A stretch of 64,000 bases of DNA from a virus, in the IMG/VR virus record IMGVR_UViG_3300049460_000128, positions 1 to 64,000 of that record; one strand, 5' to 3'. Of the stretch, positions 36,983 to 45,879 are shown one piece after another (within the stretch, counting starts at the first letter, position 1; every line of letters starts with the position of its first letter). Under the pieces are notes generated by a model. The model did no database searches and was not told where the DNA came from. It saw only the letters and a program-made list of their open reading frames with translations. The position numbers were made by a program, and so were the translations under genes.

Positions 36983-37795
36983 TCAGTTCTTGAAGAGCAC
37001 CTTGCTAACGGTGCCCGTATTTGTTGGGTCTGGAATATAGATGAAGCGCACCCACATGAGGCTTCCCTGGAAAGTCATAGCTGTGATACCGGAGACTTGG
37101 TCCAAGGTGATGTTCGCCCCCTCAACATCAAACCAGCCCATATCATCAGTTGGTAGGCTGTTATCCAGACTAGCCTGCACTTTGAACAAGCCCTTAAAGT
37201 TCTGGCTATAAATAGCAACTGTGTGCTGACCCGCACGATTGTCACGTTGGGCGGCTCCTGGTGTGCCGCCTGATACTCGGTAAGGAATACCCGATACTGG
37301 TTGATTGGTTACGCCATATGTTTGATGGGCAAACTGATCATCACCAATCTCGTAGATGTTGTTTGGGGGTGGTAGTGGGCCAGCCTTTACTTCCAGAAAG
37401 CCGTACGATGACCGATTCTGGTCGCAGTAAATAAGGATCTGAGAACCATCTGTTCTCTCAAGTACCAAACTGTATGAGTAGTATGCTTCAGCCCACTCAC
37501 CAATATCAGATGGTGAAATGGTTAAGCGGCAGTGGCCGCGAGCATCGTTGATGACTTGGAGATTTTTTTGCAGTTTGAGGGTTTGGGAATCTGAATCCAC
37601 GACGTACATTACGATCGACTTGTTTGCCAAACTAATTGGCCGACGATCGATATCTTTGAGTAAGAATTCGATTTCATTGGTGACGTTTTTGCTCAGATCG
37701 AAGTCGATGCGGGTTGTGGCGGAGTTGACTCCGGTCGCTCCAGCTCGTGTGATCTGCGTCACTTGCGGTATTTGATAAACAGTAAGACTTGGCAT
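36983..37795 (-). CDS. Putative baseplate or fibre-attached structural protein, 270 aa
   Basis: Beta-rich. The N-terminal half resembles upper-baseplate BppU-type domains (FDLSKNVTNEIEFLLKDIDRRPISLANKSIVMYVVD ... YYSYSLVLERTDGSQILIYCD). The C-terminal part is a jelly-roll-like domain (GLFKVQASLDNSLPTDDMGWFDVEG). Late promoter GCTAAATA at 37815-37822. It lies among replication genes but with its own promoter. Confidence 0.6.
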   Translation of the reverse strand: MPSLTVYQIPQVTQITRAGATGVNSATTRIDFDLSKNVTNEIEFLLKDIDRRPISLANKSIVMYVVDSDSQTLKLQKNLQVINDARGHCRLTISPSDIGEWAEAYYSYSLVLERTDGSQILIYCDQNRSSYGFLEVKAGPLPPPNNIYEIGDDQFAHQTYGVTNQPVSGIPYRVSGGTPGAAQRDNRAGQHTVAIYSQNFKGLFKVQASLDNSLPTDDMGWFDVEGANITLDQVSGITAMTFQGSLMWVRFIYIPDPTNTGTVSKVLFKN

Positions 37796-37814
37796 TGTTG
37801 ACCTCGTTTTTACC

Positions 37815-37822
37815 TATTTAGC
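37815..37822 (-). promoter_or_regulatory. T4-type late promoter motif
   Basis: GCTAAATA, 20 bp before the baseplate-like gene. Confidence 0.55.
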
Positions 37823-37841
37823 GGAAGCGAAAATTCATTTC

Positions 37842-37849
37842 ACTAAATA
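37842..37849 (+). promoter_or_regulatory. T4-type late promoter motif, rightward
   Basis: ACTAAATA, 26 bp before the rightward gene at 37876. It is divergent from the motif at 37815-37822. Confidence 0.6.
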
Positions 37850-37875
37850 CACCACGACTATAAGGACTAACCTTC

Positions 37876-38247
37876 ATGAATGAAAAAATACAACAGATCT
37901 TGGATGCGTTTCCGTTCTTGAGTTATGGCGTTTTCGATGGCCGTGACTACTTGGGTATCATCCAAAATTCTGATAACAAACTGCTGTCTATCTATTTACT
38001 AGATATGATCCCAACTGAGGAACTGCGTCAACAATTTCTCAAGTGTGGCGAAGAGTGGTGGTGGTCAAGCAATCGCCAGATTCCGATCAACATCTTTCTG
38101 AAAGATCAGTTTGCAGTTTATCGTCCATACATCAAGCACTTCTCGCGTAAGGACTTCAATCTGGTGCATGGTCATGCCGTAAGCTTGGCTGATACTATTG
38201 CCCGTCGAATCAGAAAGCGTCAGATCACTCTGATCCGTAAGATATAA
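37876..38247 (+). CDS. Hypothetical late protein, 123 aa
   Basis: MNEKIQQILDAFPFLSYGVFDGRDYLGIIQNSDNKLLSIYLLDMI... small alpha/beta protein with Trp-rich EEWWWSSNRQIPINIFLKDQF. A lone rightward gene amid leftward ones, with late promoter in front and terminator behind. I have a sense that relatives exist in other T4-like phages but cannot name a function. Confidence 0.65.
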   Translation: MNEKIQQILDAFPFLSYGVFDGRDYLGIIQNSDNKLLSIYLLDMIPTEELRQQFLKCGEEWWWSSNRQIPINIFLKDQFAVYRPYIKHFSRKDFNLVHGHAVSLADTIARRIRKRQITLIRKI

Positions 38248-38274
38248 TAATGGCACCTTAGGGTGCCATTTTTT
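38248..38274 (+). terminator. Terminator of the rightward gene
   Basis: TGGCACCTTAGGGTGCCATTTTTT. Confidence 0.9.
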
Positions 38275-38461
38275 ATGGAAGGGGACAGCCCAACAGCTTG
38301 ATCTTTATTGCCGTCCAATCATCCTCGACTCTGATGTGCCATGAATTAATGTGGCTGTCAGTGATGGGCGGAATGAATTTGAATGGAATTTGATGCTGCC
38401 ATAACCAGTTCCGTACATCCTCGCGTGCGATCCATCCTGAACCAATATTGATGTCGGTCAT
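38273..38461 (-). CDS. Hypothetical protein, 62 aa
   Basis: MTDINIGSGWIAREDVRNWLWQHQIPFKFI... The start was chosen by the 4-bp ATGA overlap with the upstream gene. Aromatic-rich small alpha/beta protein; may be a relative of the FKLTWG group. No family recognised. Confidence 0.5.
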   Translation of the reverse strand: MTDINIGSGWIAREDVRNWLWQHQIPFKFIPPITDSHINSWHIRVEDDWTAIKIKLLGCPLP

Positions 38462-38664
38462 TGATGTAGTTTGAACGGTACATGTTCGACCGTTGCTCCC
38501 CATGCTATTTTAAACATAGTTGCCAAATTCTCATCTGGAATGTCAATCGTTAACCAGCCATGCCATGGAATAAGGGTATAGTCAGTATCGAGAAAATTTA
38601 CAGCCAGCCATGTGTGAATTTCTTGTATAGTTTCAAATGTTCGTATGACCACCTTAAAGATCAT
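38458..38664 (-). CDS. FKLTWG-family small protein, 68 aa
   Basis: MIFKVVIRTFETIQEIHTWLAVNFLDTDYTLIPWHGWLTIDIPDENLATMFKIAWGA... Shares the ending motif (MFKIAWG) and the layout with genes at 17688-17912 and 17948-18190. Overlaps both neighbours by a few bases. Confidence 0.55.
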   Translation of the reverse strand: MIFKVVIRTFETIQEIHTWLAVNFLDTDYTLIPWHGWLTIDIPDENLATMFKIAWGATVEHVPFKLHQ

Positions 38665-39064
38665 ACGAACCTCGATAGTAGCCTCGATTCAAGGCAAAAC
38701 ACACCAAATAGTTGTCGGCGTCTCGTTGATCATCAAATGACACCAACATCTCACGTTCCATATGCCAATGATGGGACTGTGCGTTCAATTCTATATTCCA
38801 TCTTGCCGTACAGTTATCCGCGCACCAGTCAATCGTACTATGAATGAATGACTCTTTCTGCACATCATCACTAACAAACGGTTGGGTGACGATTTGGCAA
38901 GCCTTATCGGACCATAACGCAAAACGTCCTGCATTCAATTCCAACTCATTGTCAGCCAAATACATGACTGGCCGCATGAACATATAGCCATTGTACATAC
39001 CACCAATAGCTCTGAGCATTTTACGTTTCGGCAACACTTCAAAGTACGATACCACGTCACTCAT
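38654..39064 (-). CDS. Hypothetical protein, 136 aa
   Basis: MSDVVSYFEVLPKRKMLRAIGGMYNG behind ribosome binding site TGGAGCAAAAA and ATGA overlap with the upstream gene. YMFMRPVMYLADNELELNAGRFALWSDKA is beta-rich; three Trp/His-rich turns follow. No family recognised. Confidence 0.55.
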   Translation of the reverse strand: MSDVVSYFEVLPKRKMLRAIGGMYNGYMFMRPVMYLADNELELNAGRFALWSDKACQIVTQPFVSDDVQKESFIHSTIDWCADNCTARWNIELNAQSHHWHMEREMLVSFDDQRDADNYLVCFALNRGYYRGSYDL

Positions 39065-39645
39065 TTTTTGCTCCATGATTTTTCAACAATGGCATTCAGT
39101 TGGACAACAATTGATACCGCATAGGCAACCGCATGGGCCTTCTTGTAGTGATAGCTACCATCAGATGGTCGCTCCCATATTTCGGCATCAATTTCTGCAC
39201 GAGATTTATGTAACAGATGGCGCTTGGCAGGGCGAATCAATGCCAACACCACTGACAAATCTTCAACTGATTTTGGCTTAATGATATTAACGATATCGAA
39301 GTGGCTATGGATGTGGACTAACATCGAAACAATGTCTGGATCATCCAGCAACTCCCATGTTGGCTCCATGGCCAGTAATGTCTCCAGGTGTTCTGAATCT
39401 CGAATGTCGGTGTAAACCGTATTGTTGATGAAGTCCATCTTGAAGTATCCCATATCTTCAGCTTTGAGGTATGTGATACTGGCTTGATCTGTCAGTGGGT
39501 CGACTGGGATATTATGGAAGTACACCCCAGTATTATGTCGTGTGACTTTGCCCTGATGCGACATGGTGGCTGGGATATGTGGCAAAACGCTCAAGGCCGC
39601 GTTGCGGTCCTTGAGATCTATATCGATGTCAGTTTTGAGGGTCAT
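39061..39645 (-). CDS. Hypothetical protein, 194 aa
   Basis: MTLKTDIDIDLKDRNAALSVLPHIPATMSHQGKVTRHNTGVYFHNIPVDP... The beginning (D-I-D-I-D-x-x-D-R) and HNTGVYFHNIP recall DNA-polymerase-associated or exonuclease-like phage proteins of unknown role, which are often annotated as hypothetical in T4-like phages. An upstream ATG at 39663 is possible. Part of a tightly packed operon from 41778 to 38273. Confidence 0.6.
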   Translation of the reverse strand: MTLKTDIDIDLKDRNAALSVLPHIPATMSHQGKVTRHNTGVYFHNIPVDPLTDQASITYLKAEDMGYFKMDFINNTVYTDIRDSEHLETLLAMEPTWELLDDPDIVSMLVHIHSHFDIVNIIKPKSVEDLSVVLALIRPAKRHLLHKSRAEIDAEIWERPSDGSYHYKKAHAVAYAVSIVVQLNAIVEKSWSKK

Positions 39646-40126
39646 TCTTGTCAGTGTTGTCAACTACAATTTTAAGACCAGATTTTGGCGCAGCAGGCAA
39701 GGCCAGCATTTGCTTGCGATCCGAAATCATGGAAATATTGAACTCGAAGCTTAGTTCATTGGAGTTGATACGCATCACGCGCATTTGATCCACTGCTGCT
39801 CCGGTTCTCAATTGTATGCAATAGGCCAAGCCCATCAATAAAAAGTACAGGCTTTGGATCAAAGGATTGTTTTCGTCAAAGTGTTCTTTAGCTTTGACCT
39901 TGTTGTCGCGTGATGAAAAGACAGTCAGGATCAGCATCTTGAAGTGCGCAGGTTCAAGTTTACTCCAGGTATCCTTACCAGCAAAGATATCCCATGCTTG
40001 TAGTTCAGTCAAGAGCGGATCTGTACTTTTCCATTTGTCAATCACTGTTTTAAATTGTGATTCATTGAACATCAGGGATGATCGTTTGTTGATAACGTAG
40101 TCATCGATTATGCAACTGGTTGCCAT
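39629..40126 (-). CDS. Hypothetical protein, 165 aa
   Basis: MATSCIIDDYVINKRSSLMFNESQFKTVIDKWKSTDPLLTELQAWDIFAGKDTW... mostly helical, with a beta end. Ribosome binding site AAGGAGATTT. No family recognised. In the operon with the clamp-loader-like gene. Confidence 0.6.
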   Translation of the reverse strand: MATSCIIDDYVINKRSSLMFNESQFKTVIDKWKSTDPLLTELQAWDIFAGKDTWSKLEPAHFKMLILTVFSSRDNKVKAKEHFDENNPLIQSLYFLLMGLAYCIQLRTGAAVDQMRVMRINSNELSFEFNISMISDRKQMLALPAAPKSGLKIVVDNTDKNDPQN

Positions 40127-40134
40127 AAATCTCC

Positions 40135-40467
40135 TTATAGTTTGTCAATTTTGTTATCCAGCTCACGTGCCAGCTTCGTGATATGGTTTGACATCTTGGT
40201 AAGTGCCAATTTCAATTGGCGATTTTCACTGGCTAGCTGATTTACACGAGTTTTCAACGAATCAACTTCCTTGGATATTTCCTGAACATGACCCACCGTC
40301 GGAACAGCAATCGCTTGTTTGTTGATCTTGATGATCGTCACATTGCGACGTGGTTCCAAGCTTTGCTCGTTTACTTGAATCCGTTCTTGGACTTTTTCAA
40401 CTATCTTTTTAGCACCGTCACCACTAAACATAGCAGCAACAATGCGTGAGTCATTTTTGTCAGTCAT
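40135..40467 (-). CDS. Coiled-coil protein, 110 aa
   Basis: MTDKNDSRIVAAMFSGDGAKKIVEKVQERIQ, then a heptad-rich coiled coil over the last 45 residues (EISKEVDSLKTRVNQLASEN, LALTKMSNHITKLARELDNK). Likely an oligomeric adaptor. ATGA overlap with the zinc-finger gene upstream. Confidence 0.6.
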   Translation of the reverse strand: MTDKNDSRIVAAMFSGDGAKKIVEKVQERIQVNEQSLEPRRNVTIIKINKQAIAVPTVGHVQEISKEVDSLKTRVNQLASENRQLKLALTKMSNHITKLARELDNKIDKL

Positions 40468-41195
40468 AAACCTGCTTCCTTTAGAAGTTCTCTGATGAAT
40501 TTCACATCTTCTGGGTGTTCCTTCAATTTGCGATCCCAGAATATTGGGGTGACATATTGTTCGATTAAGACCATTTGTTCTTCGGTCATACGACCCAAAA
40601 GATCCATTGCACTATCGGCGGTGTACAGCAACCATGGGCTCAGTCGGCCAGCGCGTATGAGTGCGGTTGCTGAGTTAGTATTGACCTTGCGGAAGAAATC
40701 GTACCAGGGCTCGTTGTTGTCAGTTTCCCACTGCTTCATAATGAGAATGTTACGTTCGAATGCAGCATCAGCGGGTTCACGCTTGGCCAACTCACGAACA
40801 AACTGCTCATATACAAAACCAGCCTCCCAATTTTTCATGGGGACTTCAGCCTTAACCAAAAACTCCACAAAGGCCTCAGGGTTCAACGCCTGGATTTCAT
40901 GCAAATAACGACCGAACCGAATGAAGCCCGTATAGTGCGGACTATCCATAAAGTCCTGATACGTGCGTGGTTTGTTATTGCGATATGACACCTCGTAAAA
41001 CTTCCGAAACACCAAAAAAGCCATACGTGAATACTTGTCGTCCTTATTTAACCAACGACGTTTCTTCTCACAGATGTGATTCAGCAACGTGGTACTTTTT
41101 GAGAATGACTTATTGCAGAATTCACAAGTGTTTTCCGCATCCTCATTTTTTGGTTTTTCGGGCTTTTTCCGGCTTGCTACCAGTTTCTTTGTCAT
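40464..41195 (-). CDS. C2H2-type zinc-finger protein, 243 aa
   Basis: MTKKLVASRKKPEKPKNEDAENTCEFCNKSFSKSTTLLNHICEKKRRW carries one finger (C-x2-C, later H-x-C) after a basic N-terminus; the remaining 190 residues are helical with many aromatic residues. The start at 41195 overlaps the upstream gene by 53 bp, in a Lys/Arg-rich stretch of both proteins. A DNA-replication accessory role is suggested by position next to the clamp-loader-like gene. Confidence 0.65.
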   Translation of the reverse strand: MTKKLVASRKKPEKPKNEDAENTCEFCNKSFSKSTTLLNHICEKKRRWLNKDDKYSRMAFLVFRKFYEVSYRNNKPRTYQDFMDSPHYTGFIRFGRYLHEIQALNPEAFVEFLVKAEVPMKNWEAGFVYEQFVRELAKREPADAAFERNILIMKQWETDNNEPWYDFFRKVNTNSATALIRAGRLSPWLLYTADSAMDLLGRMTEEQMVLIEQYVTPIFWDRKLKEHPEDVKFIRELLKEAGL

Positions 41196-41778
41196 AGGTG
41201 TCGAGGGTGGTTTTAAGCTCGTCGTCTGTGGCGCCGGTGGATTTAACGAAGTTTTCAAAGTCGTCTCGATTCATAGAGTTGATTATCATGTTCAGTTCAT
41301 CATCGTTGGCACTTGGATACCATTGAAGGAAAAACTGTTGTAGCTTACTTATCTTTTTGCGCTGTGACATAGCCAGCCATTGATGCCGTTGAACCTTACC
41401 AGATCCACATGCTGCCATCAATTTCCATTGTAAGTCAGGATAATCTTTCAAGTTCCAGAAGTTGAGGTTCATGATCTCGTTTGTGAGGATCAAGTGATAG
41501 TCGCGCATTGGTGAGCTATCAGCCACTGTACTAAACCAACGCATCGCCACCAAGGGTGAGAATGTACTGGCCATTTCTGGAGTCTGCTGATTCAGGTAAT
41601 CAAGATTCTTCAAGTCTGCATTTTTCATCTCATCAAAGATGTCAAGGCCAGGTTTCTTGGCAGGCTTGGTGCCTTTGTTTTTTCCTACATGATCATCGAA
41701 ATCGAATTCAGAATTGTCAACGGTCCAGCCGGAGAACATAAGATTGTCATTTTCGGACGATGTTGATTTTTCACTCAT
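41143..41778 (-). CDS. Putative clamp-loader small subunit, T4 gp62-like
   Basis: A 211-residue protein. FSPLVAMRWFSTVADSSPMRDYHLILTNEI, then DLQWKLMAACGSGKVQRHQWLA and FLQWYPSANDDELNMIINSM, parallels the layout of T4 gp62 (FMVENALSQFPE..., NYLMAAVPRGKRYGKWAKL, LLAKRYQVNTNDAINYKSIL). gp62 helps gp44 load the sliding clamp. The match is by eye over about 110 residues. The gp44 and gp45 partners are not in this window. Confidence 0.55.
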   Translation of the reverse strand: MSEKSTSSENDNLMFSGWTVDNSEFDFDDHVGKNKGTKPAKKPGLDIFDEMKNADLKNLDYLNQQTPEMASTFSPLVAMRWFSTVADSSPMRDYHLILTNEIMNLNFWNLKDYPDLQWKLMAACGSGKVQRHQWLAMSQRKKISKLQQFFLQWYPSANDDELNMIINSMNRDDFENFVKSTGATDDELKTTLDTYDKETGSKPEKARKTKK

Positions 41779-41880
41779 TTGTCATACTCTATGGGGTGAT
41801 TGAATAAATATTTGTACAAGATACTATGGCAAACATGAGTATCAAAATTGTTGTTCCTGAGTCTCCCAAAAACACAGGTG

Positions 41881-41912
41881 AAAAAGCCCTTGGTTGGTTC
41901 CAAGGGCTTTTT
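41881..41912. terminator. Terminator
   Basis: AAAAGCCCTTGG...CCAAGGGCTTTTT, after the gene at 41915-42124. Confidence 0.85.
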
Positions 41913-41914
41913 CT

Positions 41915-42124
41915 TTATAGGACTTTCCACGCATCGAACAATCGTCCATCAGGGTGGTAATACACATAGGCGGTATGTGTATGTTGATAAATCGTGCCCA
42001 ACAGGTCATCTGATCGCGGAAAAGGCCAAGCAGTTTTTGCTCCAGGAGTTACGGGCATAAGCTCATCACCAATACACCATTTCTGTGTGACTCCTGGCTG
42101 AGTCACAATCGTTCCTGGCTTCAT
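41915..42124 (-). CDS. Hypothetical protein, 69 aa
   Basis: MKPGTIVTQPGVTQKWCIGDELMPVTPGAKTAWPFPRSDDLLGTIYQHTHTAYVYYHPDGRL... small beta-barrel-like (SH3/OB) protein. ATGA overlap with the gene upstream. Function unknown. Confidence 0.55.
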   Translation of the reverse strand: MKPGTIVTQPGVTQKWCIGDELMPVTPGAKTAWPFPRSDDLLGTIYQHTHTAYVYYHPDGRLFDAWKVL

Positions 42125-42621
42125 ACAATCTTGGTGATGTCCAGCACTTCAGGCAGTTTGTTGATGTCTTTGACAACGAAGATACACAGCGGTGATTCGC
42201 CATCTTCCAATGGAATAGCCAACACATGCCCATACTTCAGCTTAGGGAAGAACCAGTTTACATCTGGGTAGATGTTGACGATTTGAATGTCAAGGAAATG
42301 TGGCATGTAGCCATCTAACGGGTTATACGCAAAGGCGTCAAACTGACGATCGTTGATGTTTTTGAGTTCCAAAACTTCCATGGCACCAGACTCTTTGTCG
42401 CAGATAACAATGCTCCAATCAAGTGGCAATTGAATGCGATATGGGCCCAACTGCAAGTCAGCAGCAGGGCGTGGGAAGTTGTCAAGGAAGATCAGTGGAA
42501 TCCAGTAGAAGTCAACATCTGCGGGGTCACTGTAATCAAGAACACAATAACGAACATCATCGATCTCGTCGGGAATGTTATTCATTGAAAATGAATTGTT
42601 TGAGGGTAAGAGGATATTCAT
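42121..42621 (-). CDS. Hypothetical protein, 166 aa
   Basis: MNILLPSNNSFSMNNIPDEIDDVRYCVLDYSDPADVDFYWIPLIFLDNFPRPAADLQLGPYRIQLPLDWSIVI... The spacing of LDYSDPADV, FPRPAADLQLG and LPLDWSIVICDKESG recalls a protein common in T4-like marine phages. I cannot name a function. Probably beta-rich. Pairs with the 69-residue gene. Confidence 0.6.
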   Translation of the reverse strand: MNILLPSNNSFSMNNIPDEIDDVRYCVLDYSDPADVDFYWIPLIFLDNFPRPAADLQLGPYRIQLPLDWSIVICDKESGAMEVLELKNINDRQFDAFAYNPLDGYMPHFLDIQIVNIYPDVNWFFPKLKYGHVLAIPLEDGESPLCIFVVKDINKLPEVLDITKIV

Positions 42622-42696
42622 AGAACCTTTTTGTTATGGTTATGACTTGATATTACTTGAAGTGGTATCAGGTATCAATTTCTACCTGATACAGAA

Positions 42697-42726
42697 AAGA
42701 AAAAGCCCGGAACTTCCGGGCTTTTA
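42697..42726. terminator. Terminator after uvsW-like gene
   Basis: AAAAAGCCCGGAACTTCCGGGCTTTT. Confidence 0.85.
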
Positions 42727-44271
42727 TCATTCGGCTTTCGCTTTTTTGGCTTCCGCTTTTGCTTTCTTCTCCAATGCTTCAACTACCACATCCTCGACCT
42801 TAGTGGCCGCGCTTCGGTAATCAACCTTGGACAGCGTAATTGGATATTCGGCATCACGATAGAACTCTTTCCGCTTAGTCAAGTGCTTGGCACTGAACTT
42901 CATATTGCTGGTAAGATCCCAGATGTCAACCGCATCCTTATCGTTTGCTTTACGAATACCACGACCGATGGTCTGAATAACCCTCACGAAGCTCTTGCCA
43001 GGCTCAACCATGATTACGTGAAACAATCGAGGTACGTTCAAACCAACCGCAGCCACGCCATATGTTGCAATCAATACTTTGTTGGTTGCCGTTTGGACTT
43101 CCTTGTATTGATCCACACGATCTTGGTTCTTGGTGCCGCCATTCACGAATGCACTATCTGGAATCATGCTTTGGAGCAGTTCACCAGTTTCGATCTTGTT
43201 GACCAGAATTAACGTGTTGCCTTGTTTTGCAATCTCTTGTGTGAGCTTTGCCATCCATTCAATTCGCTTGTAGTCGGTAGTCAGGTACATACTTTCACTC
43301 GCGTAATCGTTGTACTCAACATGACTGTCATCTGTCTGAATAGCATGCACGTGACATTGTGCCAATACACCTTGTTCTTGCAGATCGGATGCACGGATCT
43401 CGCCTACAATCGGTCCAAGGCTTGACAACAGTGTCATCTGCGCGTCTTCTTCCTTCGGAATAGTACCTGTGAGGCCGATTCGAATTGGAATGTGCGCCAT
43501 GGGCCCTACCAGCAATTCTTTTAAAACATTGCCTTTTGCGCTGTGGACTTCGTCGACGATAATTGCCGCAACACCGTCTACCATATCCCAAATCGTGAAC
43601 TCTTCTTCAAGTGCATCCTTGCTGTTTTTCATCAAGGCTGATACGCTTTGCCAAGTACAGATCGTGTGGGTACGACCCAGTTCTTTCCGTTCGCCAAAGA
43701 ACACACCAACGTCAAGGCCTAAGTTCACATAGTCTTCTTCAGTCTGTACCACCAAGCTCTTACTTGGAACGATAACGATCGACCGACCATATTTCTCGGC
43801 AAGGATGGACAGCGTTGCAGTCATCAGCGTTTTACCCGCACCAGTACTGATACTCTGGATACATTGCTGATGCTTCATGTAGCGATTGACTGCATCGACC
43901 TGATAGTCGCGCAGCATGATTGGTTTACCTTCAGCCACGTGACCTTTTGGCCATACGCGATCAGCCAGGAACAGCTCATCAACCTCTTCGAATTCGTAGG
44001 TGATTTGTGGACGCTCATCTTGAATGTCAACTTCGTATCCTTCACCAATTACGATCGGCAACAGAATATCAAGCAGGTTCAAATATGATGCACCACTCAC
44101 TTGGAAGAACGAGATGGTTCCGTCCCATCGACCCAGTTTGAATGCTGGTGTATGACGTGCATGAGGGAGGAAAAATTTCACACTCTCAACCAGTTTACGG
44201 CGAGTGTGAGGATCAAGGTCAACAAACTTAATGTTGACTTGATCAATGATTCGTAATGTACATTTTGCCAT
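42727..44271 (-). CDS. uvsW: UvsW-like superfamily 2 helicase
   Basis: A 514-residue protein. N-terminal domain (about 1-110: FVDLDPHTRRKLVESVKFFLPHAR, LGRWDGTISFF) is that of UvsW. The motor: Q-motif MLRDYQVDAVNRYM, Walker A SISTGAGKT, DEVH box IIVDEVHSAKGN, motif III LTGTIP, motif VI VIQTIGRGIRK. UvsW unwinds R-loops and branched DNA and shifts T4 from origin- to recombination-driven replication. AATAAATA lies at 44342-44349 as a possible late promoter. Confidence 0.9.
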   Translation of the reverse strand: MAKCTLRIIDQVNIKFVDLDPHTRRKLVESVKFFLPHARHTPAFKLGRWDGTISFFQVSGASYLNLLDILLPIVIGEGYEVDIQDERPQITYEFEEVDELFLADRVWPKGHVAEGKPIMLRDYQVDAVNRYMKHQQCIQSISTGAGKTLMTATLSILAEKYGRSIVIVPSKSLVVQTEEDYVNLGLDVGVFFGERKELGRTHTICTWQSVSALMKNSKDALEEEFTIWDMVDGVAAIIVDEVHSAKGNVLKELLVGPMAHIPIRIGLTGTIPKEEDAQMTLLSSLGPIVGEIRASDLQEQGVLAQCHVHAIQTDDSHVEYNDYASESMYLTTDYKRIEWMAKLTQEIAKQGNTLILVNKIETGELLQSMIPDSAFVNGGTKNQDRVDQYKEVQTATNKVLIATYGVAAVGLNVPRLFHVIMVEPGKSFVRVIQTIGRGIRKANDKDAVDIWDLTSNMKFSAKHLTKRKEFYRDAEYPITLSKVDYRSAATKVEDVVVEALEKKAKAEAKKAKAE

Positions 44272-44341
44272 TTGTTATTTTTGTTATGTGGTCTCTTTCA
44301 TGATTCGAATACTCAGCAGACAGCATTATCGTACTGTGAAG

Positions 44342-44349
44342 TATTTATT
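44342..44349 (-). promoter_or_regulatory. Late promoter-like motif
   Basis: AATAAATA, 70 bp before the uvsW-like gene. Confidence 0.4.
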
Positions 44350-44432
44350 GGGTGGGGAGTTTGTTTGATAGAATCAAACATGACACAAACCTGAGTTATG
44401 ATACTTGATAGACTCAGGTTTGCAAAATTGAA

Positions 44433-44669
44433 TTAACGGTATTTGTTGAAGGTGTAGTGCGCGGAAAGTTCATACATGTCTACCTGAAGCTCTTCAGACA
44501 TGCGTCGTACGGCCTCTACTTCGGCTTCGTTTAAGGTAGCGATTACGGTACGATTGGTTGCAGTTTGGGCGCCCATCGAGGCGGCGATGTCCAGTCGCTG
44601 TCGATGCGTGGCAACGACTTCGGGACTATTGAGAAAGCGGGTTTGGGATGAGTTTAAGATGGTTGGCAT
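44433..44669 (-). CDS. Hypothetical protein, 78 aa
   Basis: MPTILNSSQTRFLNSPEVVATHRQRLDIAASMGAQTATNRTVIATLNEAEVEAVRRMSEEL... helical; ribosome binding site AGGAGATCAT. No family recognised. Monocistronic between uvsW and the 45-46 kb operon. Confidence 0.55.
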   Translation of the reverse strand: MPTILNSSQTRFLNSPEVVATHRQRLDIAASMGAQTATNRTVIATLNEAEVEAVRRMSEELQVDMYELSAHYTFNKYR

Positions 44670-44717
44670 ATGATCTCCTATATGCCAACACTACATGGAT
44701 CACGAGTTGATTACAAA

Positions 44718-45020
44718 TTATTTCTCGCAGTTTTGATAGCCCAAACGAGCCGCCATCTGAAACGGCAAATGGCCATCTAGCATGAATGTGGTCAACTCAG
44801 CCAATTGTGCATCCGAGAGGCGATACCGCGAGTTACAGAGTTCATACAAGGCGTTGTGGGATTGAACTGAGCCAGACTTGTTGCGATGATAATAGGCCAT
44901 GGCTCCCTTCTCAGCAGCCAATTGAATAAGTCTAGCCAATGACAAGAATTCAGGCTCCATACCAGCCTGTATGAAACCCTGCATGTCAGCTGTCGTCAGT
45001 ATGTGTTCATTTTTCTTCAT
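44718..45020 (-). CDS. Hypothetical protein, 100 aa
   Basis: MKKNEHILTTADMQGFIQAGMEPEFLSLARLIQLAAEKGAMAYYHRN... helical. The start overlaps the end of the upstream gene by 14 bp. Last gene of the operon 46544-44718. Confidence 0.55.
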   Translation of the reverse strand: MKKNEHILTTADMQGFIQAGMEPEFLSLARLIQLAAEKGAMAYYHRNKSGSVQSHNALYELCNSRYRLSDAQLAELTTFMLDGHLPFQMAARLGYQNCEK

Positions 45021-45879
45021 TGTCTTCTTCAAAGAAGTATGCACGCGAGGTCAGCATGTCAACGTTCACATTGAGGATCTTGCCAATTTTCGATGGCAAT
45101 ACTGTTGTCAGACCAAGCCCGGCAACCTGCGACTTATTGGTGTTGTCCGGGGCCAATGCGCGGGCGATGCGATTACTTGAATTGATGGCATCGATCATGG
45201 CAACTACACGTTTTTCCGTTGACCAGTATTTGATACGATTAACTGGCGTATGCAGATCCAAGTAGAAGCCCATCACACAGTAGGGGAATTCTTTGGCAAG
45301 ATTTTCCAATGTGTAGCTCAAACGCGGCTTATTGCGGTGCTGTTGACGCTGACCGTCGTCGTTATTATGCCATACCATGAAATCGTAGTGATGGGGCACA
45401 AAAATCAACACACGATCACGCGCATGGTTTTTCATTGTCATCAATGTCTTGTCGTCCTTGACTACAATGACCTTGGCCGTGATTGGTTGCAGGGGATCAA
45501 CAACTGTCTGATATTCGATACCAAAATGCGGTAGCAGCACTTCCCACATCACACTGTCTTGATCATCCAATATGACAACGTCTCGTCCACTAGACAATGC
45601 CCCAATGAGAACTATTTCGCAAATCTCAAGATCAGTCATGGATCCAATTACCGCACGATAATCAGTATCGGCAATGAACTGCACGACCTCTTGTTGCCTT
45701 GCATTCAGCTCGTGATTGAGATTACCAACTAGCTGTTCTTTGACAAATGCTGGATCCAGCAGGTCGCGAGTTACATGATTCATAATCCGCGGGTCGAGGT
45801 CGACCGGGATGATAGAATTCAGATACGAGAGACGACGTGCCACCTTACCCGACATAGGGATTTTGAAATCCAAATTCAT
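45007..45879 (-). CDS. Hypothetical protein, 290 aa
   Basis: MNLDFKIPMSGKVARRLSYLNSIIPVDLDPRIM... The middle, DYRAVIGSMTDLEICEIVLIGALSSGRDVVILDDQDSVMWEVLLPHFGIEYQTV, looks like a Rossmann or helicase-like alpha/beta fold without a P-loop. C-terminus acidic (FFEEDNEEK). It may form a split helicase-like partner with the upstream gene (ATGA overlap). Function not recognised. Confidence 0.6.
   Translation of the reverse strand: MNLDFKIPMSGKVARRLSYLNSIIPVDLDPRIMNHVTRDLLDPAFVKEQLVGNLNHELNARQQEVVQFIADTDYRAVIGSMTDLEICEIVLIGALSSGRDVVILDDQDSVMWEVLLPHFGIEYQTVVDPLQPITAKVIVVKDDKTLMTMKNHARDRVLIFVPHHYDFMVWHNNDDGQRQQHRNKPRLSYTLENLAKEFPYCVMGFYLDLHTPVNRIKYWSTEKRVVAMIDAINSSNRIARALAPDNTNKSQVAGLGLTTVLPSKIGKILNVNVDMLTSRAYFFEEDNEEK

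Noticed and set aside
41828-41956. Small rightward frame of 43 codons
   Set aside because: Runs through a terminator and has no ribosome binding site.
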